DNA from: Herbinix sp. | GTDB taxonomy: Bacteria; Bacillota; Clostridia; Lachnospirales; Lachnospiraceae | Length of the DNA stretch: 64,000 nt | NCBI GenBank assembly: GCA_029240245.1 | Contig: JARBTJ010000015.1 | Location: forward strand, 25,934-89,933 | Direction of reading: 5' to 3' | Part shown: in pieces, positions 24,312 through 35,136 of the stretch | Position numbering within the stretch: position 1 is the stretch's first letter | Layout: each line of letters starts with the position of its first letter | Notes under the pieces: model-generated | Seen by the model: the letters and a program-made list of their open reading frames with translations, nothing else | What the model was told of the DNA's origin: nothing | Databases searched by the model: none | Translations under genes and position numbers: made by a program

Positions 24312-25094
24312 ATGTTTGAGTATTTAGAATTTACTTCTAACGGTAAAAAGGTAATATCCTGCATGGATGGTATCAATAAAGATATGCTGATGGATATCAC
24401 AGCTTACCGTATGAAACAGGGAGAGGTATTGGAATTCATCCAGTCGGATAAGGAAACCGCAATTCTTCTGTTAGAGGGAAAGATTACTTATCAGTGGCTT
24501 GGGTTTACGGAAACGGCAGCAAGAAAGGGTGTATTTTTGGAGCCCCCGTATTGCCTGCATTCCTGCAAGGGCATTACGATGAAAATAACCGCCATTGAAG
24601 ATAGCGAGATATTATATCAGTCAACCGAGAACGATAAGCTATTTGAAAGTCATTTTTATAAACCCGAGGAATGTAAAATTGAACTTATGGGTGAGTCTCA
24701 ATGGGAGGGTACAGCAAAAAGGGAAGTGCTTACCATATTTGACTACAAGAATGCTCCTTATTCCAACATGGTAATCGGTGAGGTAATCACGAAAGCTGGC
24801 CGCTGGTCCAGTTATATTCCTCACAGTCATCCACAACCGGAGGTTTATTATTATAAGTTTGATAAACCGCAGGGCTTTGGAGCAGCCTTTATCGGAAATA
24901 ATGTCTATAAGGTGGCAGACGGAAGTGCAGCCTCCATTCCAGGAGGGTTAACGCACCCCCAGACTGCTGCTCCCGGATATAATATGTATTATTGCTGGAT
25001 GATTCGCCATCTTCCAAATAATCCCTGGACGACCCGCGACAATGATCCGGCTCATGAATGGTTATTAAATGAATCGAGGGAGGAAAAACAATGA
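24312..25094 (+). CDS. iolB: 5-deoxy-glucuronate isomerase
   Basis: The 260-residue cupin-fold enzyme has [25 protein letters not shown], carrying the metal-binding histidines and glutamate, and [14 protein letters not shown] near the end, both typical of IolB. It converts 5-deoxy-D-glucuronate to 5-dehydro-2-deoxy-D-gluconate. GGGAGG precedes the ATG. Its stop overlaps the iolD start by four bases (ATGA). Confidence 0.92.
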   Translation: MFEYLEFTSNGKKVISCMDGINKDMLMDITAYRMKQGEVLEFIQSDKETAILLLEGKITYQWLGFTETAARKGVFLEPPYCLHSCKGITMKITAIEDSEILYQSTENDKLFESHFYKPEECKIELMGESQWEGTAKREVLTIFDYKNAPYSNMVIGEVITKAGRWSSYIPHSHPQPEVYYYKFDKPQGFGAAFIGNNVYKVADGSAASIPGGLTHPQTAAPGYNMYYCWMIRHLPNNPWTTRDNDPAHEWLLNESREEKQ

Positions 25095-27022
25095 ATAGAT
25101 TAACAATAACGGTAGGTCAGGCATTGGTTAAATTCCTGGATAACCAATATGTCAGCTTTGACGGTAAGGAAGAGAAATTTGTAGATGGTATTTTCACCAT
25201 CTTTGGCCACGGTATTGTCTGTGGCCTAGGCCAGGCGCTCGATGAAAATCCTTATGGATTAAATATATATCAGGGTCGTAACGAGCAGGGAATGGCCCAT
25301 GTAGCTGCGGGCTTTGCGAAACAGAGCAATCGCAGAAGAATTATCGCCTGCGCATCCTCCATAGGACCGGGTGCTGCAAATATGGTAACAGCAGTTGCAG
25401 ACGCAACGGCGAATAATGTACCACTTTTAGTATTTACCGGAGATACCTTTTCAACAAGGCAACCAGACCCAGTACTTCAACAGATTGAACAGTTTCATGA
25501 TGCGTCACTGACTACCAGTGATGCGTTCCGTCCCGTATCCCGTTATTGGGACAGAGTAAACCGTCCGGAGCAGCTCATGAGTGCCATGCTGAATGCGATG
25601 CGGGTATTGACCGATTCAGAAAGAACCGGTGGTGTATGCATTACACTTCCGCAGGATGTGCAGGGTGAGAGCTTTGCTTTTCCGGAGTATTTCTTTGAAA
25701 AGCGTGTACACAGAATCAGCAGAACAACACCCGATGAGCTGGAAATTGCGGAAGTACTTAAGCTGGTAGTGAATAAGAAAAAACCGTTGGTAATTGTGGG
25801 CGGTGGCGCAAGATATTCGGAAGCAGGGGATGACATACGGGTCTTCTGTGAAAAATATACGATTCCTTTTGCGGAGACTCAGTCGGGTAAGAGTGTAATT
25901 GCCTCTTCCCATCCGCTCAATCTTGGTGGAGTCGGAGTTACCGGTAACAGCGCAGCAAATTCTATTGCCTCAGAAGCAGATCTAGTCATTGGTGTCGGAA
26001 CAAGACTGACCGACTTTACCACCGGATCGAAGGAATTATTCCGAAATCCCAAAGTGGATTTTGTATTGGTCAATGTATCAAGATTTCATGCGGAGAAGCT
26101 AGATGCTTATCCGGTAGTTGCGGATGCGAAAAAGGGTATTCAAGCGTTACAGCTGGGGCTTGAAAAGGTAGATTATCATTCTGCTTATACGAATGAAATA
26201 AAAGATGCAAAATTCCTTTGGAAGAAGGAAATGGATTACCTGACCAATACCGTATTTGATGAAAAATATGAATCCTTAGTAAAAGCAAAGGAACCGGGCG
26301 TAGAAGAGGAATTTGTTAAGGCAACGGGCGGTGTCCTTACCCAGACAACAGCAATCGGAATCATCCGCGGTATTATTGAGGAGGATGCTATCGTGGTAGG
26401 AGCCTCCGGAAGCTTGCCGGGAGATTTACAGAGAATGTGGACGACGGATGCAAAGGATTCCTATCATATGGAATACGGATATTCCTGTATGGGATATGAA
26501 ATAGCAGCTACTCTTGGCGCAAAGCTTGCATTTCCTGATCGGGCCTGCTATTCGATGCTGGGGGATGGCTCTTTCATGATGCTGCATTCCGAGATTTCCA
26601 CCGCATTACAGGAGAATAAGAAGATTACAGTATTGCTGTTTGATAATTGTGGTTTCGGTTGCATTAACAATCTACAAATGGGTAAAGGTATGGGAAGTCT
26701 TGCGACCATGTTCCGGTATCGCTCTGAGGATACGGGCAAACAAAGTGGTAATCTAATCGTTACCGATTTTGCTATGATTGCCCGAGGTTATGGCTTGACT
26801 GCGTTTACAGCCAAAACTCAGGAGGAGTTAAAGGCAGCCTTAGAAGCAGCGAAGGAGGAAAAAACATCCGTCTTAATTGATATCAAGGTATTGCCAAAAT
26901 CCATGACGGACGGGTACGGCTCCTGGTGGCATGTTGGAATTGGAAATCATGATAAGAATGAAAAGATAAAGGCTGCATTTGAAGATAGAATTCAACACTT
27001 AGACCATGCACGGCCGTATTAG
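25091..27022 (+). CDS. iolD: 3D-(3,5/4)-trihydroxycyclohexane-1,2-dione hydrolase
   Basis: This 643-residue thiamine-diphosphate enzyme has the acetolactate-synthase layout: an N-terminal domain with the catalytic Glu region ([15 protein letters not shown]), a central domain ([15 protein letters not shown]), and a C-terminal ThDP motif from [12 protein letters not shown] to FDNCGFGCI. IolD opens the ring of the trihydroxy-dione to 5-deoxy-glucuronate. Its length matches known IolD. The four-base overlap with iolB implies translational coupling. Confidence 0.94.
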   Translation: MNRLTITVGQALVKFLDNQYVSFDGKEEKFVDGIFTIFGHGIVCGLGQALDENPYGLNIYQGRNEQGMAHVAAGFAKQSNRRRIIACASSIGPGAANMVTAVADATANNVPLLVFTGDTFSTRQPDPVLQQIEQFHDASLTTSDAFRPVSRYWDRVNRPEQLMSAMLNAMRVLTDSERTGGVCITLPQDVQGESFAFPEYFFEKRVHRISRTTPDELEIAEVLKLVVNKKKPLVIVGGGARYSEAGDDIRVFCEKYTIPFAETQSGKSVIASSHPLNLGGVGVTGNSAANSIASEADLVIGVGTRLTDFTTGSKELFRNPKVDFVLVNVSRFHAEKLDAYPVVADAKKGIQALQLGLEKVDYHSAYTNEIKDAKFLWKKEMDYLTNTVFDEKYESLVKAKEPGVEEEFVKATGGVLTQTTAIGIIRGIIEEDAIVVGASGSLPGDLQRMWTTDAKDSYHMEYGYSCMGYEIAATLGAKLAFPDRACYSMLGDGSFMMLHSEISTALQENKKITVLLFDNCGFGCINNLQMGKGMGSLATMFRYRSEDTGKQSGNLIVTDFAMIARGYGLTAFTAKTQEELKAALEAAKEEKTSVLIDIKVLPKSMTDGYGSWWHVGIGNHDKNEKIKAAFEDRIQHLDHARPY

Positions 27023-27130
27023 AAATGAAATGAAATGCTTCTCCCGATTAGGGAGTTCCTGTGTAAAGCCCGCAAAAAGACAGGGCGTTTGCCCAGGTAA
27101 ATAAAAATATCATAGCGGAGGAACGTAACA

Positions 27131-28027
27131 ATGTTGAATAAGGAAAAAATCAAATTAGGTATTGCACCGATTGGTTGGACGAACGATGATATGCCTGCAC
27201 TGGGAGGAGAGAATACCTTCGAACAATGCATCAGTGAAATGGCACTTGCCGGCTTTACCGGGTGCGAAGTAGGCAACAAATATCCGAAGGACACAGCAGT
27301 CTTAAAAGAGGCACTGGACCTAAGAGGAATGAGAATTGCAAGCAAATGGTTCTCCTCCTTCTTAGCAACAAAACCCTATGAAGAAACAGAAAAAGAATTT
27401 GTGAAAGAACTTGACTACCTGGAAGCACTTGGTGCTGACCGTATCAATGTATCAGAACAAAGCTACTCGGTACAGGGAAATGAGGAACTATCCATTTTTG
27501 ATAACAAGGTTTATTTTACAAAGGAAGAATGGGATAAACTTTGCGATGGTTTAAATAAACTCGGAAAGCTTGCGAAAGCACGTGGTTTTAAAGTATGTTT
27601 CCATCATCATATGGGAACCGGAGTTCAGACCGTGGAAGAGACAGAGCGGTTAATGGACAATACCGATAAGGAGTATGTGTTCTTATGCTATGATACCGGT
27701 CACTTTACCTTCTCCGGTGGAAATCCTGTTTCCATATTACAAAAATATCCCGATCGAATCGGACACGTACATCTAAAGGATGTTCGTGCAGATGTACTTA
27801 AAAAAGCAACGGAAGGAAAATGGTCCTTCTTGAAATCCGTTCGTGAAGGTACCTTTACAGTTCCGGGAGACGGCTGTGTTGATTTTAAGGCTGTGTTTGC
27901 TGAATTAGAGAAAATGGGATACGAAGGCTGGTTATTGGTTGAAGCTGAGCAGGATCCTGCGAAAGCGAATCCTTTTAAATACGCGAAAATGGCACGCGGG
28001 TTCATCAGAGAGAGCATTCAAATCTAA
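27131..28027 (+). CDS. iolE: Inosose dehydratase
   Basis: This 298-residue TIM-barrel protein of the xylose isomerase-like group starts KLGIAPIGWTNDDMPALGG, the IolE hallmark, and has VCFHHHMGTGVQT, CYDTGHFTFSGG, GHVHLKDVR and the final VEAEQDP with metal ligands. It dehydrates scyllo-inosose to the diketone used by IolD. GGAGGAACGTAACA precedes the ATG. The 108-base gap after iolD contains only a small GCCC/GGGC hairpin. Confidence 0.94.
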   Translation: MLNKEKIKLGIAPIGWTNDDMPALGGENTFEQCISEMALAGFTGCEVGNKYPKDTAVLKEALDLRGMRIASKWFSSFLATKPYEETEKEFVKELDYLEALGADRINVSEQSYSVQGNEELSIFDNKVYFTKEEWDKLCDGLNKLGKLAKARGFKVCFHHHMGTGVQTVEETERLMDNTDKEYVFLCYDTGHFTFSGGNPVSILQKYPDRIGHVHLKDVRADVLKKATEGKWSFLKSVREGTFTVPGDGCVDFKAVFAELEKMGYEGWLLVEAEQDPAKANPFKYAKMARGFIRESIQI

Positions 28028-28053
28028 GTTGCACAAATTCAAAGGAGGGCATT

Positions 28054-29556
28054 ATGGAAAAGTTAAAATATTACGCTAACGGTCAATATGTTGATTCAAA
28101 AACTGATAAATTCAATGAGGTATACAACCCAAGTACCGGTGAGGTTACTGCTTTGGTTCCCTGCTGTACACAAGAAGAAGTAGAAGATGTGATTGCGATA
28201 GCAAAGAAAGCATATGAAAGCTGGTCAAAGGTTCCGATTGTGAAACGAGTCCAGGTATTATACAAGCTACGTGGGCTCATCGACGAGCATATGGAGGAAT
28301 TGACTTATCTGGTAGCACAGGAGCATGGCAAGGTATGGGAAGAAGCCATGGGTGATGTGCTAAAGGCAAAAGAAGGAACTGAGCTTGCTTGTTCCGCACC
28401 AAGCTTAATTTTAGGAGAGGCTATGATGAATACCTCCAACGGTTTTGACACCGTATTATACCGGGAATCCATAGGTGTCTTTGCGGGAATCGTACCCTTT
28501 AATTTCCCGGCAATGATCCCGATGGGCTGGATGTCACCGATGTGCATTGCAGCAGGAAATACGATTGTACTTAAGGTTTCCAGCTCCACACCAAGAACCG
28601 CACTACGTTTTGCCGAGCTTTACAAGGAAGCAGGGCTTCCGGACGGTGTATTAAATATCGTGACCTGCAGCAGAAAAGAAGCTGAAATTTTCTTGACTCA
28701 TCCGGATATAAAGGGTATCTCCTTTGTCGGAACCACCGGCGTGGGCAAGCACATCTATTCGGTGGCAGCAGAGCACGGCAAGAGAGTTCAGGCCCTATGT
28801 GAAGCAAAGAATCATGCCTTGGTTATGAAGGATGCTCCGATTGATCGTACCGCAGCTGGAATTATCAATTCTGCCTTTGGTTGTGCCGGTGAACGCTGCA
28901 TGGCATTGCCGGTAGTGGTAGCAGAAGAAGAGATTGCGGATGCGCTGGTAGCAAAAATTGTTGAGCTGGCAAAGGATCTAAAGATTGGGCCTGCTTACGA
29001 TAAAACCTCAACACTGGGACCGGTTATTAACTTAGAGCATAAAAACCGCGTTTTAACTTGGATTCAAAAAGGCATCGAGGAAGGAGCAACCTTAGTTCTG
29101 GATGGAAGAAATGTTAAGGTGGATCAGTTTGAAAACGGTTATTACTTAGGACCTACGATTTTTGATCATGTATCTGAAGATATGACCATCGGTGCTTCCG
29201 AGATTTTCGGGCCCGTGTTATGTATCAAAAGAGTGAGGAATTTTGAAGAAGGTCTTGAGATCATGAACCGCAATCAATTTGCCAACGGTTCCGTTATTTA
29301 TACACAGAATGGTTTCTTTGCCAGAGAGTTTACGGAAAGAACCCATGGTGGTATGGTAGGTGTCAATGTAGGTATTCCGGTTCCGATCGGCGTATTCCCG
29401 TTCTCAGGCCATAAGAATTCCTTCTTTGGGGATCTGCATTGCCTGGGTAAAGATGGCATCCGTTTTTATACGGAAAGTAAATGTGTTACCACCCGTTGGT
29501 TCACGGAGGAGGAAAAGAAAAACACCGTGGTAAACACCTGGGATGGTACGATTTAA
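28054..29556 (+). CDS. iolA: Malonate-semialdehyde / methylmalonate-semialdehyde dehydrogenase (acylating)
   Basis: This 500-residue CoA-acylating aldehyde dehydrogenase shows FAGIVPFNFPAMIPMGW, SFVGTTGVGKHIY for NAD binding, the catalytic cysteine in FGCAGERCMALP, and the C-terminal GVFPFSGHKNSFFGDLHCLGKD peculiar to MmsA/IolA. It turns malonate semialdehyde into acetyl-CoA and CO2, ending the inositol pathway. AAAGGAGGG precedes the ATG, 26 bases after iolE. It is the last gene of the operon; no classical terminator is visible, but an inverted-repeat element lies 140 bases downstream. Confidence 0.94.
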   Translation: MEKLKYYANGQYVDSKTDKFNEVYNPSTGEVTALVPCCTQEEVEDVIAIAKKAYESWSKVPIVKRVQVLYKLRGLIDEHMEELTYLVAQEHGKVWEEAMGDVLKAKEGTELACSAPSLILGEAMMNTSNGFDTVLYRESIGVFAGIVPFNFPAMIPMGWMSPMCIAAGNTIVLKVSSSTPRTALRFAELYKEAGLPDGVLNIVTCSRKEAEIFLTHPDIKGISFVGTTGVGKHIYSVAAEHGKRVQALCEAKNHALVMKDAPIDRTAAGIINSAFGCAGERCMALPVVVAEEEIADALVAKIVELAKDLKIGPAYDKTSTLGPVINLEHKNRVLTWIQKGIEEGATLVLDGRNVKVDQFENGYYLGPTIFDHVSEDMTIGASEIFGPVLCIKRVRNFEEGLEIMNRNQFANGSVIYTQNGFFAREFTERTHGGMVGVNVGIPVPIGVFPFSGHKNSFFGDLHCLGKDGIRFYTESKCVTTRWFTEEEKKNTVVNTWDGTI

Positions 29557-29698
29557 TAAGGATAATATCCTATAATTTAATACTGAATTGAGAAAAATAC
29601 GCCAAGAATAAACATTTAATTACCCGACAAAAAATGGTATTATTTAGATGCTTCATAAAGGATAATTGTTGTTACTTTTGTAGCTGCCCAATTATATT

Positions 29699-29751
29699 AG
29701 GTGATTGCGAAACTCCGCAATAGCGATAACTATATTGTTTCGCAAACACCT
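29699..29751. mobile_element. Short (deleted) copy of a MITE-like inverted-repeat element
   Basis: The 53 bases begin AGGTGATTGCGAAAC and end GTTTCGCAAACACCT, the same termini as the 150-base copies at 36128 and 39672, with the middle missing. The ends are near-perfect inverted repeats, so the remnant can fold as a hairpin and might terminate the iol message. I see no clear target duplication here. Confidence 0.75.
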
Positions 29752-29826
29752 AAAAATGATATGGTTGAAAGGAAAATATGATTTATCTGGCAGATAAGTC
29801 ATAGGGTATCATGCATGGGGGATAAA

Positions 29827-31980
29827 ATGAAAAAGAACGCTGGATTATTAACAAAGCAAAAGAAAGATAAGAAACAGAGCAAAATTAATACTATTATTAG
29901 TGGAAAAGTGAAACAAATTCATGGGAAAGATTTTCTTAAGATTTTTACTTTCATACGGGCGAAACTGATCCTGGCTTTTATGGTGCCGGTAATCTTCATT
30001 ATTGCGTTGGGGATGGTATCCTATTTCAAATCTTCCAAAGGCTTGATTGGAAGCTATGAGAATAACACCTTATCAAATATGTCCAATATAACAAAGTATC
30101 TCAATTTTGGCTTTGAGGTAGTATCGGGGAAAGCAACCTTATTATCCTCCGATACGGTATTGCAGACTTATTATTCAGGCAATTACAAGAGTAATTATTT
30201 TGAGGAAAATAAAAAATTTCAAGAGGTCCAAACTACGGTTAAGAGAAATGTCCTATCGGAAGCATATATCGATAACATTTATCTTTTAGCAGATTACGGA
30301 ACAGCTATTTCAGGTAATGGTACTTCGGGAGCCAGATTGCTTTATAAGGATTTTATGGAGAAGGGTGAAGGAGCAGTTCTAGCAAAAGAAGGTATCACAG
30401 ACTTTTGGATCGGAACACATCAGTACCTGGATGCTCAAGCTCTTACCACGAATGAAGCATACGCAATCAGTTATATCAGATATTTATACAGCGCAACACA
30501 TAAGCCAATCGGCAGTATTGTATTGGATGTTTCCTACGATTTTGTTTATGAATCCCTGGCCGACAGTGGTTTACCAGAAGGTAGTGTAATTGCTTTCGTC
30601 ACAAAGGACGGCAGGGAAATTATTGATGGTACAGTCCCCGAAAACTTTAAAATTACAGATCAGAAATACTATACGAAGGCAATTGAGGCTGGGGAGAAAA
30701 CTCTCGATTTTGAGTATGTAGACTTCAATAAGGATAATTATTTATTCGTATATTCGAAGGTAAAAACCGGTGACAGTCTTTTGTGCGCTTTAATTCCAAA
30801 GGCATTGATTGTAAAGCAGGCGAATGATGTAAAGAATATTACACTAATTGTAATATTGATAGCTTCCGTCCTTGCAATCGCATTCGGTACCTATATGGCT
30901 TCCGGGTTTAGTAATGCAATACATAAAATAATACATGTACTTCAAAAGGCAGAGGCAGGAGATCTGACAGATAAGACCTCTATTAAGAGAAAAGATGAGT
31001 TTAGCATCCTGGGGAAAAGCATCAATGATATGATCAGCAGTATGATGAAGCTGATTAAAAAGATGGCAAGTATCAGTAATACGGTATCACAGTCAGCGAA
31101 TGTTGTTTCCGATACCTCGTCCATATTAGTAAGCGCTACGCAGAACATCACGCAAGCGGTGGCAGATATTGAACAAGGGGTAACACAACAAGCAGTAGAT
31201 TCTGAAAACTGTCTGCATCGAATGGCTGATCTGGCAGACAAGATTAATGCAGTGTATGACAGTACTCATAATATAGAATTGATAGCCAATAATACGAAGG
31301 ATATCGTAAACAATGGTATGAGTATTGTTGATAACCTTAGTCTGAAAACGAAGGATACGACGAATATTACAAGGAATGTTATCGAGGATATTGAGCATCT
31401 GGAGAAGGAATCCGGAGCAATTATCGGAATTATTCGTACAATTAATGAAATTGCCGAGCAAACCAATCTTCTTTCCCTGAATGCTTCCATTGAAGCTGCG
31501 AGGGCAGGGGATGCAGGAAGAGGTTTCTCTGTCGTTGCCGGTGAAATCCGTAAGCTGGCGGAGCAATCGGTTACAGCAGCTGCAGAGATTGGAAAAATTA
31601 TTCACAAGATTGAAGAACAGACCCAAAAGACCGCGAAGACCGCAAGACATGCCGAGAGCATAGTCATCTCTCAGGAAAGTGCTCTAAACAGTACAGTTAA
31701 TGTATTTACGAATATCAATAAGCATGTCGAGAATTTGACGGAAAACTTAAACCAGATAGCAGTCGGAGTTGTAGGTATTGAGCAAGCGAAGAATGAAACC
31801 TTAGGTGCAATAGAAAGCATTTCGGCTACGGCTGAAGAGACAGCGGCAGCAGCCGAACAGCTCAGTGTTACTGCAGAAAAACAACTCGAGGAAGTAAATA
31901 AATTAAATGATGTGGTAGGGCAGCTTGGCACTGATGCAAACAACCTGGAAGATTCTGTGAGTGTATTTAAGGTAGATTAA
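29827..31980 (+). CDS. Methyl-accepting chemotaxis protein
   Basis: The 717-residue chemoreceptor has a basic N-terminal tail of about 45 residues, membrane span 1 ([21 protein letters not shown]), an extracellular sensor of about 270 residues that looks Cache-like, span 2 ([20 protein letters not shown]), a HAMP region, and the signalling domain with the tip [21 protein letters not shown]. The ATG at 29827 has GGGGG just upstream. Placed between inositol and fucose/galactoside genes, it may sense one of these sugars (inference). The extended basic N-terminus is longer than usual. Confidence 0.93.
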   Translation: MKKNAGLLTKQKKDKKQSKINTIISGKVKQIHGKDFLKIFTFIRAKLILAFMVPVIFIIALGMVSYFKSSKGLIGSYENNTLSNMSNITKYLNFGFEVVSGKATLLSSDTVLQTYYSGNYKSNYFEENKKFQEVQTTVKRNVLSEAYIDNIYLLADYGTAISGNGTSGARLLYKDFMEKGEGAVLAKEGITDFWIGTHQYLDAQALTTNEAYAISYIRYLYSATHKPIGSIVLDVSYDFVYESLADSGLPEGSVIAFVTKDGREIIDGTVPENFKITDQKYYTKAIEAGEKTLDFEYVDFNKDNYLFVYSKVKTGDSLLCALIPKALIVKQANDVKNITLIVILIASVLAIAFGTYMASGFSNAIHKIIHVLQKAEAGDLTDKTSIKRKDEFSILGKSINDMISSMMKLIKKMASISNTVSQSANVVSDTSSILVSATQNITQAVADIEQGVTQQAVDSENCLHRMADLADKINAVYDSTHNIELIANNTKDIVNNGMSIVDNLSLKTKDTTNITRNVIEDIEHLEKESGAIIGIIRTINEIAEQTNLLSLNASIEAARAGDAGRGFSVVAGEIRKLAEQSVTAAAEIGKIIHKIEEQTQKTAKTARHAESIVISQESALNSTVNVFTNINKHVENLTENLNQIAVGVVGIEQAKNETLGAIESISATAEETAAAAEQLSVTAEKQLEEVNKLNDVVGQLGTDANNLEDSVSVFKVD

Positions 31981-32009
31981 GCGATAATAGGAATAAGAAT
32001 CATAATAGG

Positions 32010-32054
32010 ATGTTGCATAACAAGGTTATTCGTATTATATTTGTTATGCAACAT
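32010..32054 (+). terminator. Strong terminator after the chemoreceptor gene
   Basis: ATGTTGCATAACAA (32010-32023) is perfectly complementary to TTGTTATGCAACAT (32041-32054) and is followed by TTTTTTA. Confidence 0.92.
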
Positions 32055-32110
32055 TTTTTATTTCATAGTGTGTTAAAAATAAAAATACGAAAACATGGAG
32101 AGAAATGATA

Positions 32111-35077
32111 ATGAAATTAGAATTTTTTCATGAAAATCTTGATGTATTACATGTGAATACATGTGAGAACCGTAGTTATTACATTCCATATGATCTTAAT
32201 AATAAGGAAAAGAGAAGGATGCTAAACGGAACATGGTTTTTCCGGTATTATCCTAATATAAATGAAGCTGAGAATTTCCTTGCTGAGGAATTTTCACCGG
32301 AGACCTCAGGCGAGATTGATGTTCCGTCCAGCTGGCAGTTCCAAGGCTTTGACCAGCACCAATATACCAATGTGCGTTACCCGATTCCCTTTGATCCGCC
32401 CTATGTTCCGGTGGATAATCCCTGCGGACTTTATATGAAAAAGGTGGATTTTTCGAAAGATGAGCTAGGTAAAAAGCTGTATCTTAATTTTGAAGGAGTA
32501 GATTCCTGCTTTTATGTATGGATTAATAAAACCTTTGCAGGCTACAGCCAGGTATCCCATTCAACAAGTGAATTCGATATCACGGATATGGTGAAGGAAG
32601 GGGAAAACTTTATCTATGTATTAGTATTCAAATGGAGTGATGGAAGCTACCTTGAGGACCAGGATAAGTTCCGTTTATCCGGAATCTTCCGTGATGTATA
32701 TATAATGGAAAGACCGTTTGACAACATCCGGGATTATACGCTTAAGACGGAGCTTAACAATACGCTTGAAAGCGCTGTATTAACGGTTGATTTTGAATAT
32801 GCAGGTCACCCTGAGGTTATGTGCATCGTTCGTGATGCTTCTGGAAATATCCTGGATCAATCCGCTGTATCGGAGGGGCATTACAGCTTTACAATGAATC
32901 ATCCGATTCTATGGAATGCGGAGCAGCCCTACCAATACAATATTGAATTCAGAACAAACGAAGAGGTTATTACACAGAGATTTGGTATCCGAAAGATCGA
33001 GGTTAAGGATAGTGTTATCTATGTAAATAATACTCCGATTAAGATAAAAGGTGTTAATCGTCACGACAGTAGCCCGTACACGGGAGCCGCAATATCAAAG
33101 GAGCATGCGCTGACTGACTTAAGACTGATGAAGGAGCATAATATTAACGCTATCCGTACCAGTCATTATCCAAATTCACCCTGGTTCCTTGAAATGTGTG
33201 ATGAATACGGTTTTTATGTGGTTGGTGAAACAGATTTGGAAACCCATGGCTGTTGTGAAATCTATGCAAATGGTGATCCGGATTCTGTATCCTTTATTGC
33301 GAAGGATAAGCGCTTTAAGAAAGCAATTATCGACAGGGTACAGCGGAATGTCATCCGTGATAAGAATAGAACAAGTATATTATTCTGGTCCCTTGGAAAT
33401 GAATGTGGTTATGGAGAAAACTTTGTAGAGGCAGGCCGCTGGGTGAAACAATACGATCCTACCAGATTGCTGCATTATGAAGGAAATACCTGGCAGGAAT
33501 GGCAGAAGCATGACCTTTCGATGTTGGATGTAGTTAGCCGTATGTATGCATCCTGTGAGTGGGTTCAGGAATACTGCGAAAATCCGGAGAACAAGAAGCC
33601 CTTCATTCAATGCGAATACTGTCATGCCATGGGAAATGGCCCCGGGGATTTAGAAGAGAATATGGAACAAATGTACCGTTATGATAATTATGTCGGAGGC
33701 TTTATCTGGGAATGGTGTGATCATGCGGTCTATATGGGTAAAGCGGAAAATGGTAAAGATAAATTCTATTACGGTGGTGATTCCGGCGAATTCCCTCATG
33801 ACAGCAATTTCTGTATGGATGGCTTGGTATATCCGGACAGACGTGTTCATAAGGGATTACTGGAATATAAAAATGTAATTCGCCCGGTAAGAGTGAGCGA
33901 AGTACATTTTGATCAGAACCTGATTACTTTAGAAAATAAATTAGACTTTACGAACCTTAAGGACTATGTGAAGCTTTATTATGAATTAAAACAAGACGGT
34001 GAGCTTCTTGCAGCAGGTCTCGTAGAGGATTTAGATATTGAACCTCATCAGAAGGTTCAGATTACGCTGGATTATCCTATTGTTAAAGAAGGAAATGTCT
34101 ACTTGAGGCTGGAATATGTTCAAAAGAAGGATGATACGTTAACCCTCGCGGGTAATGTTCTGGGCTTTGACCAGATATGCATATCAGAGACCCATGTCAT
34201 ACCGGAGGCAGACAATGCGCATGCGGATTCATTAACTCTGGAGGAGACCAATACCTTATTTAAGATTATGGGTAATGGATTTCTTTATGAGTTTTCGAAG
34301 ATCAAAGGTTGCTTTACCACCATGACGAAAAAGGAGGTTAACCTTCTGGCAGCGCCGATGGAATACAATGTATTTCGGGCACCGACGGATAATGACAGAA
34401 ATATTATACATGATTGGCGTAGAGCCGGTTATGACAGAATGATTCCCAGGGTATACAGCTGCGAAGCTCTCAAGGAGGAGATGGAAATATCAATTTCCTG
34501 CAGTATGTCGTTAGGCGCAATCTTTATGATGAATTTTATGGAATTTAAAACGACCTGGAAAATTGGAGCAGACGGCTCTGTACGTTTGAAGTTAGATGGT
34601 AACTTTAATACCGTATTCCCGTATCTGCCTCGTTTTGGAATAAAGTTAGCATTACCGAAGAACTACCGGAATGTTGATTACTTTGGTTATGGACCTCATG
34701 AGAGTTATCAGGATAAGCACCGTAGCAGCTATGTGGACAGCTTTTCTGCAACCGTTTCCGAATTACATGAGGATTATATCAAGCCTCAGGAAAATGGAAG
34801 TCACTATTACTGCAATTATGTAAAATTATCCGATGATCGGAATGTACTGAGTGTATATGGCAGCAAGCCCTTCAGCTTTAATGCTTCCAACTACACGATT
34901 GAAGAACTTGCTAAGAAGCAGCATAACTATGAGCTTGAAGAAGCAGATTATGTCACACTCTGCATCGATTATAAGAACAGTGGTATCGGCTCTCACAGCT
35001 GCGGACCTGAATTAATGCAGAAATACAGACTGAATGAAAAAGAGATTTCATGGGAAATCGGAATGTTTTTTGAATAA
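32111..35077 (+). CDS. GH2 beta-galactosidase (LacZ type)
   Basis: This 988-residue enzyme has the five-domain LacZ layout: a jelly-roll start (VPSSWQFQGFDQHQYTNVRYP), an Ig-like domain, the TIM barrel beginning GVNRHDSSPYTG, and a C-terminal beta-sandwich with the small-chain motif FRAPTDNDRN. The acid/base is Glu431 in WSLGNECGYG and the nucleophile is Glu502 in FIQCEYCHAMGNGPG. The start is set at 32111 because GGAGAGA fits it better than the ATG at 32105. It is cytoplasmic, so it would remove beta-galactose from imported oligosaccharides once fucose or alpha-galactose caps are gone. It is flanked by its own terminators. Confidence 0.95.
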   Translation: MKLEFFHENLDVLHVNTCENRSYYIPYDLNNKEKRRMLNGTWFFRYYPNINEAENFLAEEFSPETSGEIDVPSSWQFQGFDQHQYTNVRYPIPFDPPYVPVDNPCGLYMKKVDFSKDELGKKLYLNFEGVDSCFYVWINKTFAGYSQVSHSTSEFDITDMVKEGENFIYVLVFKWSDGSYLEDQDKFRLSGIFRDVYIMERPFDNIRDYTLKTELNNTLESAVLTVDFEYAGHPEVMCIVRDASGNILDQSAVSEGHYSFTMNHPILWNAEQPYQYNIEFRTNEEVITQRFGIRKIEVKDSVIYVNNTPIKIKGVNRHDSSPYTGAAISKEHALTDLRLMKEHNINAIRTSHYPNSPWFLEMCDEYGFYVVGETDLETHGCCEIYANGDPDSVSFIAKDKRFKKAIIDRVQRNVIRDKNRTSILFWSLGNECGYGENFVEAGRWVKQYDPTRLLHYEGNTWQEWQKHDLSMLDVVSRMYASCEWVQEYCENPENKKPFIQCEYCHAMGNGPGDLEENMEQMYRYDNYVGGFIWEWCDHAVYMGKAENGKDKFYYGGDSGEFPHDSNFCMDGLVYPDRRVHKGLLEYKNVIRPVRVSEVHFDQNLITLENKLDFTNLKDYVKLYYELKQDGELLAAGLVEDLDIEPHQKVQITLDYPIVKEGNVYLRLEYVQKKDDTLTLAGNVLGFDQICISETHVIPEADNAHADSLTLEETNTLFKIMGNGFLYEFSKIKGCFTTMTKKEVNLLAAPMEYNVFRAPTDNDRNIIHDWRRAGYDRMIPRVYSCEALKEEMEISISCSMSLGAIFMMNFMEFKTTWKIGADGSVRLKLDGNFNTVFPYLPRFGIKLALPKNYRNVDYFGYGPHESYQDKHRSSYVDSFSATVSELHEDYIKPQENGSHYYCNYVKLSDDRNVLSVYGSKPFSFNASNYTIEELAKKQHNYELEEADYVTLCIDYKNSGIGSHSCGPELMQKYRLNEKEISWEIGMFFE

Positions 35078-35089
35078 GATTTTATAAGG

Positions 35090-35114
35090 CGAGGGACTAA
35101 CATTTAGTTCCTCG
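35090..35114 (+). terminator. Terminator after the beta-galactosidase gene
   Basis: CGAGGGACTAA (35090-35100) pairs with TTAGTTCCTCG (35104-35114) across a 3-base loop and is followed by TTTTTCTT. It may also serve the convergent AraC gene. Confidence 0.9.
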
Positions 35115-35136
35115 TTTTTCTTCGGTTAGCCAGAAG

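Noticed and set aside
31126..31650. Minus-strand open frame of 174 residues inside the chemoreceptor gene
   Set aside because: It lies entirely opposite the conserved signalling domain, is cysteine-rich and low in protein-like patterns, and has no ribosome site: a shadow.
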